DNA of 64,000 nucleotides from Nitzschia sp. DOCU1 (GCA_951394045.1 OX595986.1:992001-1056000); one strand, 5' to 3'; shown: positions 21,882 to 32,156, numbered from the stretch's first letter. Translations and numbers: made by a program. The notes: generated by a model not told the origin, from the letters alone.

Positions 21882-23444
21882 ATGAAATTCGTTGCGTCAG
21901 CCGCAAGTAGCTACCTCTTTGCTGCTACTTGTCTCTCGAGACCCTTCTTGTGGGGTCATGCCGTCACCACCGACATCCTCAGCCAGGAACCGAGCTCGTC
22001 TCAGGGTGTGCTCCTTCACGGCTTGAGAGGGGGGCATGGCAAAAATGATGGCTGGGATGAGAGTCCTGGCCTTCCAGCAGGTCAAGAAGCGTCTCTTGTA
22101 CCTGAAGGGACAACCGAAGATTCTCACCGCCATCTCAAATCTTCCAAATCTTCCAAGAAATCCGCCAAGAAGACACCGCCCCAACCTTGCAAGAATACCG
22201 AAAAATTATCGTCTGCAAAGTCTTCTAAGTCTGCAAAGTCTTCTAAGAAGGGCAGTACTCCTAGTAGCTCTTCAAAGTGCGACGATGAACCAACCGTCTT
22301 TTGCAGTGGAAACTGTACCCTGGCCTCTGGGGCATTCATGTCTGTATTCCTGGACCTGAGCAATGCCTTTCCTGGCCTTGTTGAGGTTCCAGTGAACGCC
22401 ACCACGCCGACTCGACAATTGGAGGAGCCTCACTTGCTCCGCCGTAGGGTGCAAGTGCAGAACGAGACAATAACCATGACCGGATCTTTTGAGGGAAAGA
22501 CCGGAATCACCGAAGGAATCGACCCCGGTGTGATAGGTTCAAAGCCGGTTGCGGACCACTACACCTACTTGATTGATCTAAGTGGGAGCACCTATCTGTA
22601 CGGCTGCAACGTTCGCGATAAAGAGGTTGAAGCGATACTGCGTTTGGACAGCATTCTGGCTTCCAAAGGGACCGTGACAAGCGTTGCGGTCGTTCCATTC
22701 GCCTCGGAAGCTGAAATTTTATTTCTCGGTGCTCCCGGGGCGGAGGGTGTAAAAGATTCTCTTACAGGCTTGCTGGCAGAAGGTGACCACGGTTGGTACC
22801 AGTATCTTGATGGTGGCACCGACTTTGTGATAGGTTTGACAAAGGCTCGGGAAGCTGTCCAAACGGCTCTAAAGGATTCTCGTGTGAAGGAAACAGCTGT
22901 AGTTTGGGTTACCGACGCCTGGGAGGAAGATCCTCCGGTGCCGCTGCCACAAGAACTCATTCAAGCATTCGTTGATATGGGGACAAAAGTCTATAGCACG
23001 TACATAAAGCCAGGAAAAGAATGTGAAGAAACACCGAACGATGGTTGTTCACAGAATATGGAAAACTTGGCGAAGGCGACTGGAACTGGCCGCTGTCGCA
23101 CTGTTGTGGATCCTGAGAACCTTCCGAGCGAGCTTGAGCAGACTGTGTTCACTTCGACGCAACCGCGATCTCTCCGATCAATCAATGTCACGTTGAACAA
23201 TGTCGAGGTCCCCATTCAGTGTTCGAAAGATATTCCTGAGGATACGGGTCTGTCGCCCGCGCAATGCCCTTTGACCTACGAGAGTCTGAAATCTGGCTTC
23301 GACATTGCGTTCAATACCACCGATTACATTCACAAGTTGTGCGTGGAAGCCATGACCAATGTTACCGGTGACGTGACTGCAAGTTGTTGCATCAACTTTA
23401 CATTAAACCAGTTCCTGAAGAAAGTTGGAACGATCGTGGTCTAA
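21882..23444 (+). CDS. Secreted vWA-domain protein with Ser/Lys-rich linker
   Basis: 520 aa, single exon, ATG 21882. A signal peptide (about 1-28) precedes a linker with spaced lysines (residues 87-130: KSSKSSKKSAKK and KSSKSAKSSKKG, K-x-x-K spacing). A von Willebrand A domain (about 225-430) has MIDAS motif DLSGST, a second loop GGTDF and a third loop VWVTDAW, so metal binding looks intact. Seven N-glycosylation sequons (NCT, NAT, NET, NVT, NTT, NVT, NFT) and many Cys support an extracellular or wall location. Arg-rich sites RQL and RRRV could be processing sites. The lysine spacing recalls pentalysine clusters of diatom silica-associated proteins; that link is inference. The ligand is unknown. 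Confidence 0.85.
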   Translation: MKFVASAASSYLFAATCLSRPFLWGHAVTTDILSQEPSSSQGVLLHGLRGGHGKNDGWDESPGLPAGQEASLVPEGTTEDSHRHLKSSKSSKKSAKKTPPQPCKNTEKLSSAKSSKSAKSSKKGSTPSSSSKCDDEPTVFCSGNCTLASGAFMSVFLDLSNAFPGLVEVPVNATTPTRQLEEPHLLRRRVQVQNETITMTGSFEGKTGITEGIDPGVIGSKPVADHYTYLIDLSGSTYLYGCNVRDKEVEAILRLDSILASKGTVTSVAVVPFASEAEILFLGAPGAEGVKDSLTGLLAEGDHGWYQYLDGGTDFVIGLTKAREAVQTALKDSRVKETAVVWVTDAWEEDPPVPLPQELIQAFVDMGTKVYSTYIKPGKECEETPNDGCSQNMENLAKATGTGRCRTVVDPENLPSELEQTVFTSTQPRSLRSINVTLNNVEVPIQCSKDIPEDTGLSPAQCPLTYESLKSGFDIAFNTTDYIHKLCVEAMTNVTGDVTASCCINFTLNQFLKKVGTIVV

Positions 23445-23921
23445 ACGTGGCGAACGAGAATGCATATTTGGGCTCTTTGAAATAACCACAGCAGACAGAA
23501 AAGTATCATCAGATGAAAAAGAGCATGCATGTTTTCATAGAAAACTGTTCATCGACAACTTACTTCTCGTAGTACCACGCTAATTTATCTTGGCTCATTG
23601 CCACGGGGGCTCTTAAGGATGCTTTCGTAAATAGTTGCGTTTTGAAGAGGATCCTCATTTCGTCTCTGTCCCATCGCAGCAGCATCAAAAAGTCTGAAAG
23701 AAAGAACGGTCATTATGTTTTCCTCTCGGCAAGGATCTTCGTTCAGTCAATGGAGTCAATCAATGACCCGCGTTTTTCATTCGAGTCACGTGAACTGGTG
23801 TCATCAAAGGCCTACGCAAGTACATTTAGAACCGTAGCTTTTTCTCAAAAGATTTCTCTCGTTGCACTTCACTTTGAACTCTTTCCTCTCTCTAGCTTTC
23901 GATTGAGCGTTCATTTCATTC
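23445..23921. other. Intergenic region
   Basis: 477 bp of 3' UTR and promoter. It contains the second copy of the CACGTG module. No gene seen. Confidence 0.5.
23745..23796. promoter_or_regulatory. Shared upstream module with CACGTG core, copy 2
   Basis: 52 bp matching 20898-20948 (one extra T). It ends 126 bp before the ATG of the DUF1295 gene, in direct orientation. Confidence 0.5.
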
Positions 23922-25058
23922 ATGGACTCACTCCCTAACAGTACGACTCGTAAGATGATTGTTTCGCCGTTTCGGATCTTGCTGGTAGTAGCATGTTTGG
24001 CTCCATTTGCCAGCGGATTTGCTCGCATGGGTCGTTGGCATCCACCTCCACTACAACGTCGTCCAACCGTCAAGACGACTCGTACAACGAAAGTCGTTGT
24101 ACCACCACAACTTCAACGACAACAACAACGACCGACGACTCTTGTGCTTCACGCTCTGCCTGTGGTGCCTCCCCATGTCTGGAGTAGTTTCTTGCCTCCC
24201 TTTCTCGGATTCTACAAGAGTGAATACACGGTATCTTTGGGTTATGGCTTTTCGGTCGCCCTGACGGCGCTGGCCCTTTGGCGTCAATTTTCGGGAACCA
24301 CGTTGATGTCATTGCATGCATCGGCATTGGTGTTTTATGGATTTCGTCTCAACATTTTCTTGGTGATTCGCAACCTGTTGAGCACGAGAATTCAAGAATT
24401 CAATACCCGCGTCGAAGAACGCGCCCTGGCACGAGGGAGTCGCGCCAAACGAGCACCCTTTATTTTGTCGTGTGGCATGTTGTATTATGGGTTGGCGATT
24501 CCACTCTGGTTTACGGGAAACTTGTTATCGACAGGTAGTAGTATACCAGCATGGGCCACCACTGCCTTTCAGGTCCTCATTGGAAGTCAGTGGCTTGGAT
24601 TTGGAGTGGCAGCTTTGGGGGATTTGACCAAGACGTACGTCAAACAATCCGAAAAGAATGAAAAGTTCTTGGTAACATCAGGAATCTTTTCTCTTGTGAG
24701 ACATCCCAATTATAGTGGAGAAATCTTGGGATGGACTGCCAATGCTTGGATGGGATTGTTAGCTGCCACCTTGTGGATAGGCAATGCTGGAGGTCGTCCT
24801 TCGATTGCCGCCATTTCGAATTTGGTACTCTTGGCATTGGGTTGGGTGGGTATTCTTTTTGTGTTGTTGAGGGCCACGAGCAATTTGGAAGCGCGTCAGA
24901 AAACCGAATATGGCGATCAAGCCAAATACAAGGAATGGATGGACAAATCTTGGGGTGGTTGGCAACTGCCTACTGAAAAGGCAGTCGAGCAGGAAAACAA
25001 CTTGCCACAAATTGAACTGGATGAATCGTCGGAAGAAGAAAGTGGGTCTGGAATTTGA
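23922..25058 (+). CDS. Plastid-type DUF1295 / steroid-reductase-like membrane protein
   Basis: 378 aa from ATG 23922; ATG 23955 (MIVSPFRILL) would give a cleaner signal peptide. The presequence ends at ASG|FARM, an ASAFAP-type motif of secondary red plastids, followed by a basic transit-like stretch. Six or so hydrophobic helices follow. The hallmark segment LVTSGIFSLVRHPNYSGEILGW (about 240-262) places it in the DUF1295/ICMT-like fold with NADPH-type reductase or methyltransferase relatives. An acidic tail ends the protein. The reaction is unknown. The stop lies 78 bp from the convergent PPR gene. Confidence 0.82.
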   Translation: MDSLPNSTTRKMIVSPFRILLVVACLAPFASGFARMGRWHPPPLQRRPTVKTTRTTKVVVPPQLQRQQQRPTTLVLHALPVVPPHVWSSFLPPFLGFYKSEYTVSLGYGFSVALTALALWRQFSGTTLMSLHASALVFYGFRLNIFLVIRNLLSTRIQEFNTRVEERALARGSRAKRAPFILSCGMLYYGLAIPLWFTGNLLSTGSSIPAWATTAFQVLIGSQWLGFGVAALGDLTKTYVKQSEKNEKFLVTSGIFSLVRHPNYSGEILGWTANAWMGLLAATLWIGNAGGRPSIAAISNLVLLALGWVGILFVLLRATSNLEARQKTEYGDQAKYKEWMDKSWGGWQLPTEKAVEQENNLPQIELDESSEEESGSGI

Positions 25059-25136
25059 GTGTATAGTATGAATGATCTATAGTTTGCAACAAGTTACTGT
25101 ACAAAATTGTATGATATATGTATAGCCTTTGTGTTT

Positions 25137-27014
25137 CTATCGCCGCGCATTGCCAATCCATTCGGGAGGAATACTAGCTACTCGAAAGGTTTCTTTCCAA
25201 CCCACGTATTGAGCCACGTCTCCTGCCACTTCATTCCATTCGTCGTTAGTCTGACAAGCCTGTTGAAATTGATTCAACACCATTGAGCTGAGTAGTCCCC
25301 TGCTACAACACAGCTGCAAGGTTTTTTGCAGGATTTGAGTTCGTTTGTCTGGCTGTGAAACCAATCGACGAGTCGCCTTGACAAAATGCGCAAATGTCGT
25401 CGATGTGGGTCGTATCCGTCCCATTTCGTCGTCCCCCTTGACGGCGGTTTGAAAGGCATCCGCAGCAATGCGATACGATTTGGTTTTCAAATCATCATTT
25501 CCAAACGCATTGGCGCATGCCAACAATAGAGTATTGTAAGTAATTTCGTCCGGATGACAGATTGGGTCGGGGTGTTTGGACATGAGTTCGCAAAATGTCG
25601 CCGCTTTGAGGGCTTTGTCGGCCCTGGGACTTCGAGCAATTGCCAGGAGGGCAGCGTTGTACTGGATGACGGTTGGTCGGAGCTGGTCCTGGCCAGCCTT
25701 GTAATCTTGCTCCATTGCCAAGAGTACATCACGAGCCCGTTCACATGCTTCCCAAGTACCACTCTTGGCGAGCGCCGTCAAGACTGAAGTGTACGTTCGA
25801 GCATTAGGTCCCATACCCTCGGACGCCAGTTCTATCATACGATTCAACAGCGCCATTGCTCGGTCGGCGGCTTCAGGCTTGTCGACATTGCTCAGCTTGG
25901 CCCAGCCATCAATGACAGCGGAGAAGCTAATGGTATCTGGCTTTAATGCTTCGTTGCCATTGTAGTAGGCTTCCAGCATGTCATTGAGAATGCGTTCAGC
26001 CTTTTGGGGGTTGCCTGACTTGGCCAAGGAGGACATGACGGCGGTGTACACAAATCGATTCGGAACAAGACCCCGTGCTGTCATGCGATCAAAAATTTTG
26101 AGCGCCCGAGAGGCTTGTTGACACCGAGCCCAAGCCTGAATCACTGTCGTGTACGAGTAGAGGTCAGGCGTGACATTGGAGTTGCCGGCCGCCGAGAGTT
26201 GTTCCATAATCTCCAACAATTGTTGGGCACGACGAGCTGCTGTCTGAGTATCTGGATCCGCCATTTGAGACCATGCAAAAAGAACAGTATTGAAACTTGT
26301 ACTGTCTGCCGCCACATTGCATTCCGGGGTCATCATTTCGCGCAAAATATTCTCGGCTTGAATCGCCGTGCTATCGTCGGGAGACACGCTAAAGGCGTAT
26401 AATACACTATTGTATGTCACCGCATCAGGATCCGGCAAATCGTCTCGATCTTTCATCTGACGCAACAAGTCTTCGGCCTGGGGATAATTGCCCGTCTTTG
26501 CAAAGGCCAAGATCACAGTGTTGAGCGAAATCACATCCACTTGAATTTCTTCTGTCTGATGAAGGATCATGTCCTGAAGAAGTTCGTAGGCTTTTTCGGG
26601 ATTATTCTCCTCCTTCCATGCTTTCAGCACGGAATTGTACGATACAGTATCGGGAGATACTTCATAATATCCTTCTTGATAGAGCGCATGGATCCTTTGC
26701 AGTAATTCTTGGGCTCGAGGAGCCGCGCCGCTTTGCGCCATGGCATCCAAATTCAAGTTGAGGGAGATCAAAGGATTATTTCCTTGCGCCAAGCTTTCCT
26801 TTCGTCGATTGTCCGCATTTCCTGATAACGGAGAGGCGTCCAAACTCGTAACTTGGAGCCGCGACGATGTCACGTCCCGATTGGGGTTCCACGAAGATTC
26901 TGGGGCTAACGCATGCACCACTGCCATTTCCTCTGTCCAGCTGAGCAGGATACAAAACCACAAAGTCAACATCATGATAGCACCATTGCTACCGCACTTG
27001 CCCAGAGCGATCAT
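25137..27014 (-). CDS. Pentatricopeptide repeat (PPR) protein, organelle RNA factor
   Basis: 625 aa, single exon, ATG 27014. After a signal-like N-terminus (MMLTLWFCILLSW ... VHA|LAPES), about ten or more 35-residue PPR units run from about 100 to 560, e.g. VSYNSVLKAW, VISLNTVILAFAK, VTYNSVLYAF, TSFNTVLFAW, YSYTTVIQAW, FVYTAVMSSLAK and RTYTSVLTALAK. PPR proteins bind organelle RNA one base per repeat. No DYW or SMR domain is seen. The presequence fits a plastid of secondary origin (Leu at +1 is tolerated), but mitochondria cannot be excluded. Confidence 0.9.
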   Translation of the reverse strand: MIALGKCGSNGAIMMLTLWFCILLSWTEEMAVVHALAPESSWNPNRDVTSSRLQVTSLDASPLSGNADNRRKESLAQGNNPLISLNLNLDAMAQSGAAPRAQELLQRIHALYQEGYYEVSPDTVSYNSVLKAWKEENNPEKAYELLQDMILHQTEEIQVDVISLNTVILAFAKTGNYPQAEDLLRQMKDRDDLPDPDAVTYNSVLYAFSVSPDDSTAIQAENILREMMTPECNVAADSTSFNTVLFAWSQMADPDTQTAARRAQQLLEIMEQLSAAGNSNVTPDLYSYTTVIQAWARCQQASRALKIFDRMTARGLVPNRFVYTAVMSSLAKSGNPQKAERILNDMLEAYYNGNEALKPDTISFSAVIDGWAKLSNVDKPEAADRAMALLNRMIELASEGMGPNARTYTSVLTALAKSGTWEACERARDVLLAMEQDYKAGQDQLRPTVIQYNAALLAIARSPRADKALKAATFCELMSKHPDPICHPDEITYNTLLLACANAFGNDDLKTKSYRIAADAFQTAVKGDDEMGRIRPTSTTFAHFVKATRRLVSQPDKRTQILQKTLQLCCSRGLLSSMVLNQFQQACQTNDEWNEVAGDVAQYVGWKETFRVASIPPEWIGNARR

Positions 27015-27391
27015 TCTTGCCTCCCGTATGGTATAGAAGTAAGGGAGTAACTACTACCGGTATCATTGCTCTTGGTCGACAGCATTGAAGCATTCCGAAC
27101 AGAACACAAAAGAGCTTGAACATGGCCCTGTGCGATGGGACCCGGAAGATGAGAGGCTGACGTCACCGGAATGCTAAAGTTTTGGCGCGCCCATCTGTAC
27201 TTCGTCCGTCGAAGGCTTCCAGCTGGCGTCACGCTCATCATCAAAACACACCGATACGCATCTTTCGTATTTCAACGTTGTTAGAAAATGGCATCAGCAT
27301 CAGCATCACAGCAGCACTTGACAAACAACGCCAACGGCATTATTCCAGTGCCAACCCGTTTGTGCCTTCCCATCACTTATCTTTGTAAAGA
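27015..27391. other. Divergent intergenic region
   Basis: 377 bp between the PPR gene and PAM68; carries a full TGACGTCA palindrome at 27158-27165. Confidence 0.6.
27158..27165. promoter_or_regulatory. CRE-like palindrome TGACGTCA
   Basis: Full bZIP-type CRE palindrome, 144 bp upstream of the PPR ATG and 227 bp upstream of the PAM68 ATG. Similar TGACGT elements drive CO2/cAMP responses in diatoms; function here is inferred. Confidence 0.4.
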
Positions 27392-28313
27392 ATGTCTCGT
27401 CTTTTAGCAGTCGTAGCCGTTTTGTTGAGTGGGACAGCACAAGGATTCATTCCCATCAGGCAAACCACTCCATCATGTTCACCGTTGGTATTGCAAGCCA
27501 AAGGCGCCAAAAAGGGCTTTGGCACCAAGGATACGCCCGCCCCTAAGAAGAGTCAATCTACCCCACAATCTGCTGTTTCAACACCTCCAGTGGCGCCCGA
27601 ACGCGCTGCACCCGTAGACCCCTTCCCAGAACGCGTAGAATCCGACATGTCCATGGGAAAGGCAGCGTTGGAACGAATGCGTCGTGAACAAGCCGAAAAG
27701 AGAAACGCCGAATTGCGCAAGGTAAAAGAAGTCCAAGAAGTTGATGCGCTCTTGCGAGAGAGCCCCGAGGCTGCTGTCATTCCGGAAAAAGTTGCGCAAC
27801 GAATGGGAGCCCGCATGTTGCCCTTTGTGGGAATTCCACTTTTTGGAGCCATGGGTAGTTTTGTCGGATTTTGGTACATGGCGACGTATCGTGATATGGA
27901 GTTTCAACCGGCATTGGTGGCAACTGCCACTGTTGCGTTGTTGGTGTTTGGGTTGGTGGTACGTCAAGCAAATTGTTATTGGATTTTTCTGTGTGTATTG
28001 TCAATAGAACCATGACGAACTAACATTGCATTTGAACGCTCGTCCCCTCCCGGCGTGTCAGGGCATCACCTATTCCATCATGAGTGCGTCGTGGGATATA
28101 GATCGTGAGGGAAGTTTCCTAGGGCTGGAAGAGTTTTCAAAAAATGTGGACAATATCAAGACGGGTCTCTCGCGTTCCCGAGAAAATGCCAGGTTACGAG
28201 AAAAAATGGACGATTTCTCGCCAGCCGAGTTTGAAGCTTTGGACCGAAAGGAGGCAGCCAAGGAGAAGCGTCAACAGTCTTTTGGCGAAAAGTTTGGAGA
28301 AGAGCTAGAGTAA
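27392..28313 (+). CDS. PAM68: PAM68-like photosystem II assembly factor
   Basis: 272 aa from exons 27392-27958 and 28062-28313; the 103 bp intron (GTACGT donor, GTCAG acceptor) is phase 0. The N-terminus is a signal peptide ending AQG|FIP, an ASAFAP-type plastid signal, then a Pro/Ser-rich transit region and a charged helix. Two membrane helices (about 139-160 and 168-188) are followed by the family hallmark GITYSIMSASWDIDREGSFLG and a charged C-terminus, as in PAM68/DUF3464. The known family member helps assemble the PSII core in the thylakoid membrane. Reading through the donor instead gives a false 207-aa product. Confidence 0.9.
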
Positions 28314-28583
28314 AGTGCAGGGCGAAATGTCAGCTTTTTCAGGACGCCATATCGAATGACGCCCAACAAGACACCATCGGACGAGGCGTCAAACCACTTT
28401 CTACCATGACGCAGCAAAGCGAGACGCTAGCTATACACGTTTACAACTGCCGAATTCCACTAATGATTCATGTCATTTCTATAGGTAGCGTCTCTATATT
28501 ATTTATTTTATTGTTCCATGGTCTGTCAACGTAACCCATTGTAGTTTGCCAGTAGCCGCTGGATGTCGCGCGTTCGAAGCTAA

Positions 28584-29909
28584 CTACGTAGCCTTCTCTG
28601 ATTTACCCGAGAGCACATTGTGAAGGTCGCTTGCTTGAAACGAGTTCACAATGCAAGCGGCAACAATCAAAAATCCTCCCGCGTAATCGTTCCACCCAAA
28701 TTCTTCTCCAAGTAACAAAGAGGCGAACGCTGCGGCCCATAGCGGTTCCGAAGCCAAAATGACAGATGCCTCGCCAGAAGGGACCTTTCCCAAGGCGAAA
28801 ACTTCCAGGAAAAAATTGAGACTGGTCGATAAAAGACCCGTCCAGACAACAGCCATGGCTACTTCCCTCATGGAAGGATCCAATAGCATGTTGGGGAGTG
28901 CAAAGGACTCGGCACCAGGGGTTCCGATCCAGCCATCCGAGAAAGCCCAAACCATGGATACTAGGGCAGAAGTTGCCACTAGTACAGCGGTAATAGGTAG
29001 AGCCTTTGTGGGGTGCTTCCTCATCATTTGTTCACTCATAAAAAGACCAGTACCAAAGCCCATGGCCTGAAGCAAAGCAAGCCCATCGCCTAGTCCAATG
29101 CCTGCGAGAGCATTCGACGAATCTGAACCACAAAGCTCCAGAATTCCCACACCCAGCATGCACATGAACGCCGAGACCCAAGTTTGTGGTCGGTCCTTCC
29201 ATCCCATGGGGGTCTTGTGCACGAGCCACTCTAGGAAAGGACACCAGATAACGGTAGCAGCCCCCAAGAAGGACACGGTAGCTGGAGAGGTATCGACCAG
29301 CGCCATGGATTGAGTCACATAACCACTAGCAGTAAAGCATCCCGCCAACAACGATGGACCAATAAGTTCGCGAGGCAATTGCCGGATAAAGGGGCTCAAG
29401 GCCGCAGCCGCAAAGACCATACGGGCGCTCGTGGCTGCACTTGCCGGAAGTGCATGATCCATGATGCTACCCAGGGGAAAGTTCGTGCCATACAAGCACG
29501 CCACGGCGGCTAGCAAGAGCCGAGGGCCGAGATACGAGTTCATGACCTGATCCACCAATCCCATAAGTCCCTCCTGGTTTGATGATGGCCCTGGAGTGAA
29601 GCTTTCCGTCTGCACATAGTCATAATCGAGGGCCGAAGTCCCGTTGGAGAACGGAAGACCCATTGTGGGTATCGGGAATGAGGCATCATCATCTTCTACG
29701 TCAAAGACGTTGGATACCGGTAATGCTGTACCACTTTTTCTTGGCGAAGCTTCACTCTCTCCACCCTCGTGACCCGGTTGGCTCCCATGCGAATATGCCA
29801 ATGCAGTCCTTGAGAAAGCTGCGGTTTTTGGCGCCGCATGCTGAATCGTAGCAAAGCCATTGACAGATGTGCACAGAGCAGCAACGAGTAACAAGTTACG
29901 CTCCATCAT
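28584..29909 (-). CDS. EamA/DMT-family transporter, plastid-targeted
   Basis: 441 aa, single exon, ATG 29909. The presequence ends VNG|FAT, an ASAFAP-type motif, followed by a Ser/Ala-rich transit stretch and an acidic linker. About ten hydrophobic helices cover residues 130-430 in two EamA halves; Pro/Gly-rich ends such as ILASEPLWAAAFASLLLGEE are typical of the drug/metabolite transporter superfamily. It probably sits in a plastid envelope membrane. It is too far from the triose-phosphate translocator motifs to assign a substrate. Confidence 0.85.
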   Translation of the reverse strand: MMERNLLLVAALCTSVNGFATIQHAAPKTAAFSRTALAYSHGSQPGHEGGESEASPRKSGTALPVSNVFDVEDDDASFPIPTMGLPFSNGTSALDYDYVQTESFTPGPSSNQEGLMGLVDQVMNSYLGPRLLLAAVACLYGTNFPLGSIMDHALPASAATSARMVFAAAALSPFIRQLPRELIGPSLLAGCFTASGYVTQSMALVDTSPATVSFLGAATVIWCPFLEWLVHKTPMGWKDRPQTWVSAFMCMLGVGILELCGSDSSNALAGIGLGDGLALLQAMGFGTGLFMSEQMMRKHPTKALPITAVLVATSALVSMVWAFSDGWIGTPGAESFALPNMLLDPSMREVAMAVVWTGLLSTSLNFFLEVFALGKVPSGEASVILASEPLWAAAFASLLLGEEFGWNDYAGGFLIVAACIVNSFQASDLHNVLSGKSEKAT

Positions 29910-30460
29910 TGTTGATTAAATGCGTGTATAAGTTGTAATGCCAACAAAAAAGTGAGCATACATCGGAGGGAACGTCCTCACGCGACAAGGAAGGAATCGA
30001 TAGAATGAACAGAGAACCTTTCTCCCAAATGGGGTCGTTGGGAGATGGCAAACAGATGCTGGCTGGTCGGAGTGTGCAGAGGCAATTGCAGTGTTGGCGG
30101 TTTTGCACACGACGGCTGGCGCGCCTTTTTGTCGTGGTTGAGGTATCTTTGCTGGAGCATTCTGATTGGTTGATACGGATGAGTGGTTGCGGGCGAGCCA
30201 CGAAAGAGAGCGAGCCCACCCCTTCGCCCAAAATTTGAGAATACATAGGTAAGCTCCATCCTACCCCTACAACAAACATTGATGCACATGCTTACATCGA
30301 CTTCTACGATGTTCCATTCGAAAAAGCTCCAACCACCCCAAGTGGCTGGCTGCATGATGCCGACCACCGACAAAGATTTTGCCAAACATATGGCATAACA
30401 TTTTCCCTGGAAACGATTGCAGCGGGCAATAGCTATATTTGAAAGTTCTGGATTTCTACC
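29910..30460. other. Divergent intergenic region
   Basis: 551 bp between the EamA transporter and the FMN reductase. No gene, repeat or clear motif seen. Confidence 0.5.
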
Positions 30461-31356
30461 ATGGCCTCGTCTGTTGCTTCTCTTACAGTAAAGGAGGTAA
30501 AGTAATGTGTAATGTATCGACATGCGAGGTGGTGTTTCAATTCGTTGTGCCATTCTCATGCGTACGTACTTTTTGGCTCGATTCGTTGGCATTGACAGTT
30601 CTTTGCCAACAAGGCAGCTCCAAAGATTGTTTCCCTCTGTGCTAGTCAACGCGTTGGATCTTTCAACAAGATGCTGCATGATCATGCAGTACGAGTCATG
30701 GAATCCCATGGCGCCGTCGTGGTGCCTGTGGATTTGGCTGCTCTCGACCTTCCGCTCTACAGCCCAGAAATCGAGAGCAAGGCATTTCCGGTCAACGCCC
30801 GGAAATTCAAAGATACGCTTGTAGATGCAGGTACGTCATCTAGTTACTATCCTGTTGAAAATCATCGGTCTCGAATCGTACTTCTCTAAAAACAACACCA
30901 ATGATTCATCATGTACTAGATGGAATCTTTATTGCATCCCCCGAGTACAACGGTTTGATGACGCCTCTTCTTTACAATTCGATTACTTGGGCTACTCGAG
31001 GTGAAGGTGATATGTATGCTGGCTTCAAGGGGAAGTGTGCCTCCGTCATGGCAACTAGCCCCGGTCCCATGGGAGGATTGCGGATGATCCGGTCACTCCA
31101 ACACATGCTAGCCGACATGGGCACGACGATCGTTCCTGGTTCCAATGCCATTGGAAGTGCCTTTGATGTGTTTGCAAAAGATGGGACCATCAAGGACGAC
31201 GTTGCCAAGGCGAAGATTGAAGCAACTTGTGGAAATCTCGTACACTTTTGCCGTTACGAGGCGAATCGCGAGGCCGACTGTGCCATTTATCAAGAAATTC
31301 AACACCTCACCACCATGGGAGAGTATGGTCAAGTAGACATGCCCGACAGATATTAG
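30461..31356 (+). CDS. NADPH-dependent FMN reductase family flavoprotein
   Basis: Flavodoxin-fold reductase of 234 aa. Exons are 30461-30496, 30599-30830 and 30920-31356; introns of 102 and 89 bp (GTAAAG and GTACGT donors, CAG and TAG acceptors) keep the frame. The first exon gives only 12 residues. Exon 2 starts FFANKAAPK and leads into the flavin-phosphate loop CASQRVGSFNKML. Exon 3 carries the family motif SPEYNGLMTPLLYNSITWATR and GGLRMIRSLQHML. Members reduce FMN, quinones or chromate with NAD(P)H. No targeting signal, probably cytosolic. The small first exon is the least certain part. Confidence 0.85.
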
Positions 31357-31487
31357 GCGCTTTGTAGGTGCCATGGAGTCCATCCATGAGTGCAAGCAAT
31401 AGTAGAGACGGTCACTTAATTTCCTGTTTCGTGCCGAATTTACTTCCAACGTGCCTGAATTTCACGACAGTATATAATTTCACCTTT

Positions 31488-32156
31488 TCACATTTTGTTT
31501 GTTGCCTCAACCCACTCTACGTCCATCGAACAGCCGCTCGCAATCATCATGTTGGCGACGGGGCATCGAATCTCGGTCTGCTCTTTTAGAAGCTCCAATT
31601 GCTCACTAGAAAGCGGTTCCTTGCTTCTCGTAGAAACTCGAATCGTGCCTGTAACTCGTTGTAGACGAGATGGAACGGGAGGTGCCTCCTCAATGGGCAA
31701 AGTAAGAGCGCCGCGCTCGTCGCGAAAAGCCTCAATTCCTTCAAAGGCCAGAGAGTCGATAATTATGCGTGGTGACATTTGGCGGCCGACAAAGATCGCC
31801 GTTGCCTGTGTACAGCCCATCCAAGCCGCTAGTAGAGTCTCGACGGGTTGAGGTGCGGTATCAGATCCGCCCATTTTCTTGGGAACATCTGTGCGAAGGC
31901 GGTGGCCCGTGTCTGTGGTAATATCCACTTGAGATCTCCTCCCGACACCATCCAGGCGGTACTTTTTAGTGTGTTGCTCGGTGATATTAGAATCAGATGC
32001 CGATGAAAAGAGAAGATATCTTCTTTGGTGAAACCTTGATTGGCGATTTGCGCTCAGTAGGATAATGCGATGGAGGGTGGTACAAGACTGCATTGCCATG
32101 TTTGGGCAAGAAAGACAACCAGCTATGATCAAGGCAAACTTAGCGCTGGTTGTCAT
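31488..32156 (-). CDS. OsmC/Ohr-like thiol peroxidase family protein
   Basis: 222 aa, single exon, ATG 32156. The N-terminal 55 residues are hydrophobic then Arg-rich (RQSRFHQRRYLLFSSAS), suggesting a mitochondrial or other organelle presequence. The OsmC fold covers about residues 65-220. Both Cys of the family are present: Cys115 in AAWMGCTQAT and Cys198 in EIRCPVANMM. Such pairs reduce organic hydroperoxides. The gene follows MsrB on the same strand. Confidence 0.85.
   Translation of the reverse strand: MTTSAKFALIIAGCLSCPNMAMQSCTTLHRIILLSANRQSRFHQRRYLLFSSASDSNITEQHTKKYRLDGVGRRSQVDITTDTGHRLRTDVPKKMGGSDTAPQPVETLLAAWMGCTQATAIFVGRQMSPRIIIDSLAFEGIEAFRDERGALTLPIEEAPPVPSRLQRVTGTIRVSTRSKEPLSSEQLELLKEQTEIRCPVANMMIASGCSMDVEWVEATNKM

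Noticed and set aside
27052..27062. TACCGGTA palindromes (also near 21285, 21632, 54320)
   Set aside because: Several copies between genes, but flanks do not match and distances to starts vary, so no consistent module.
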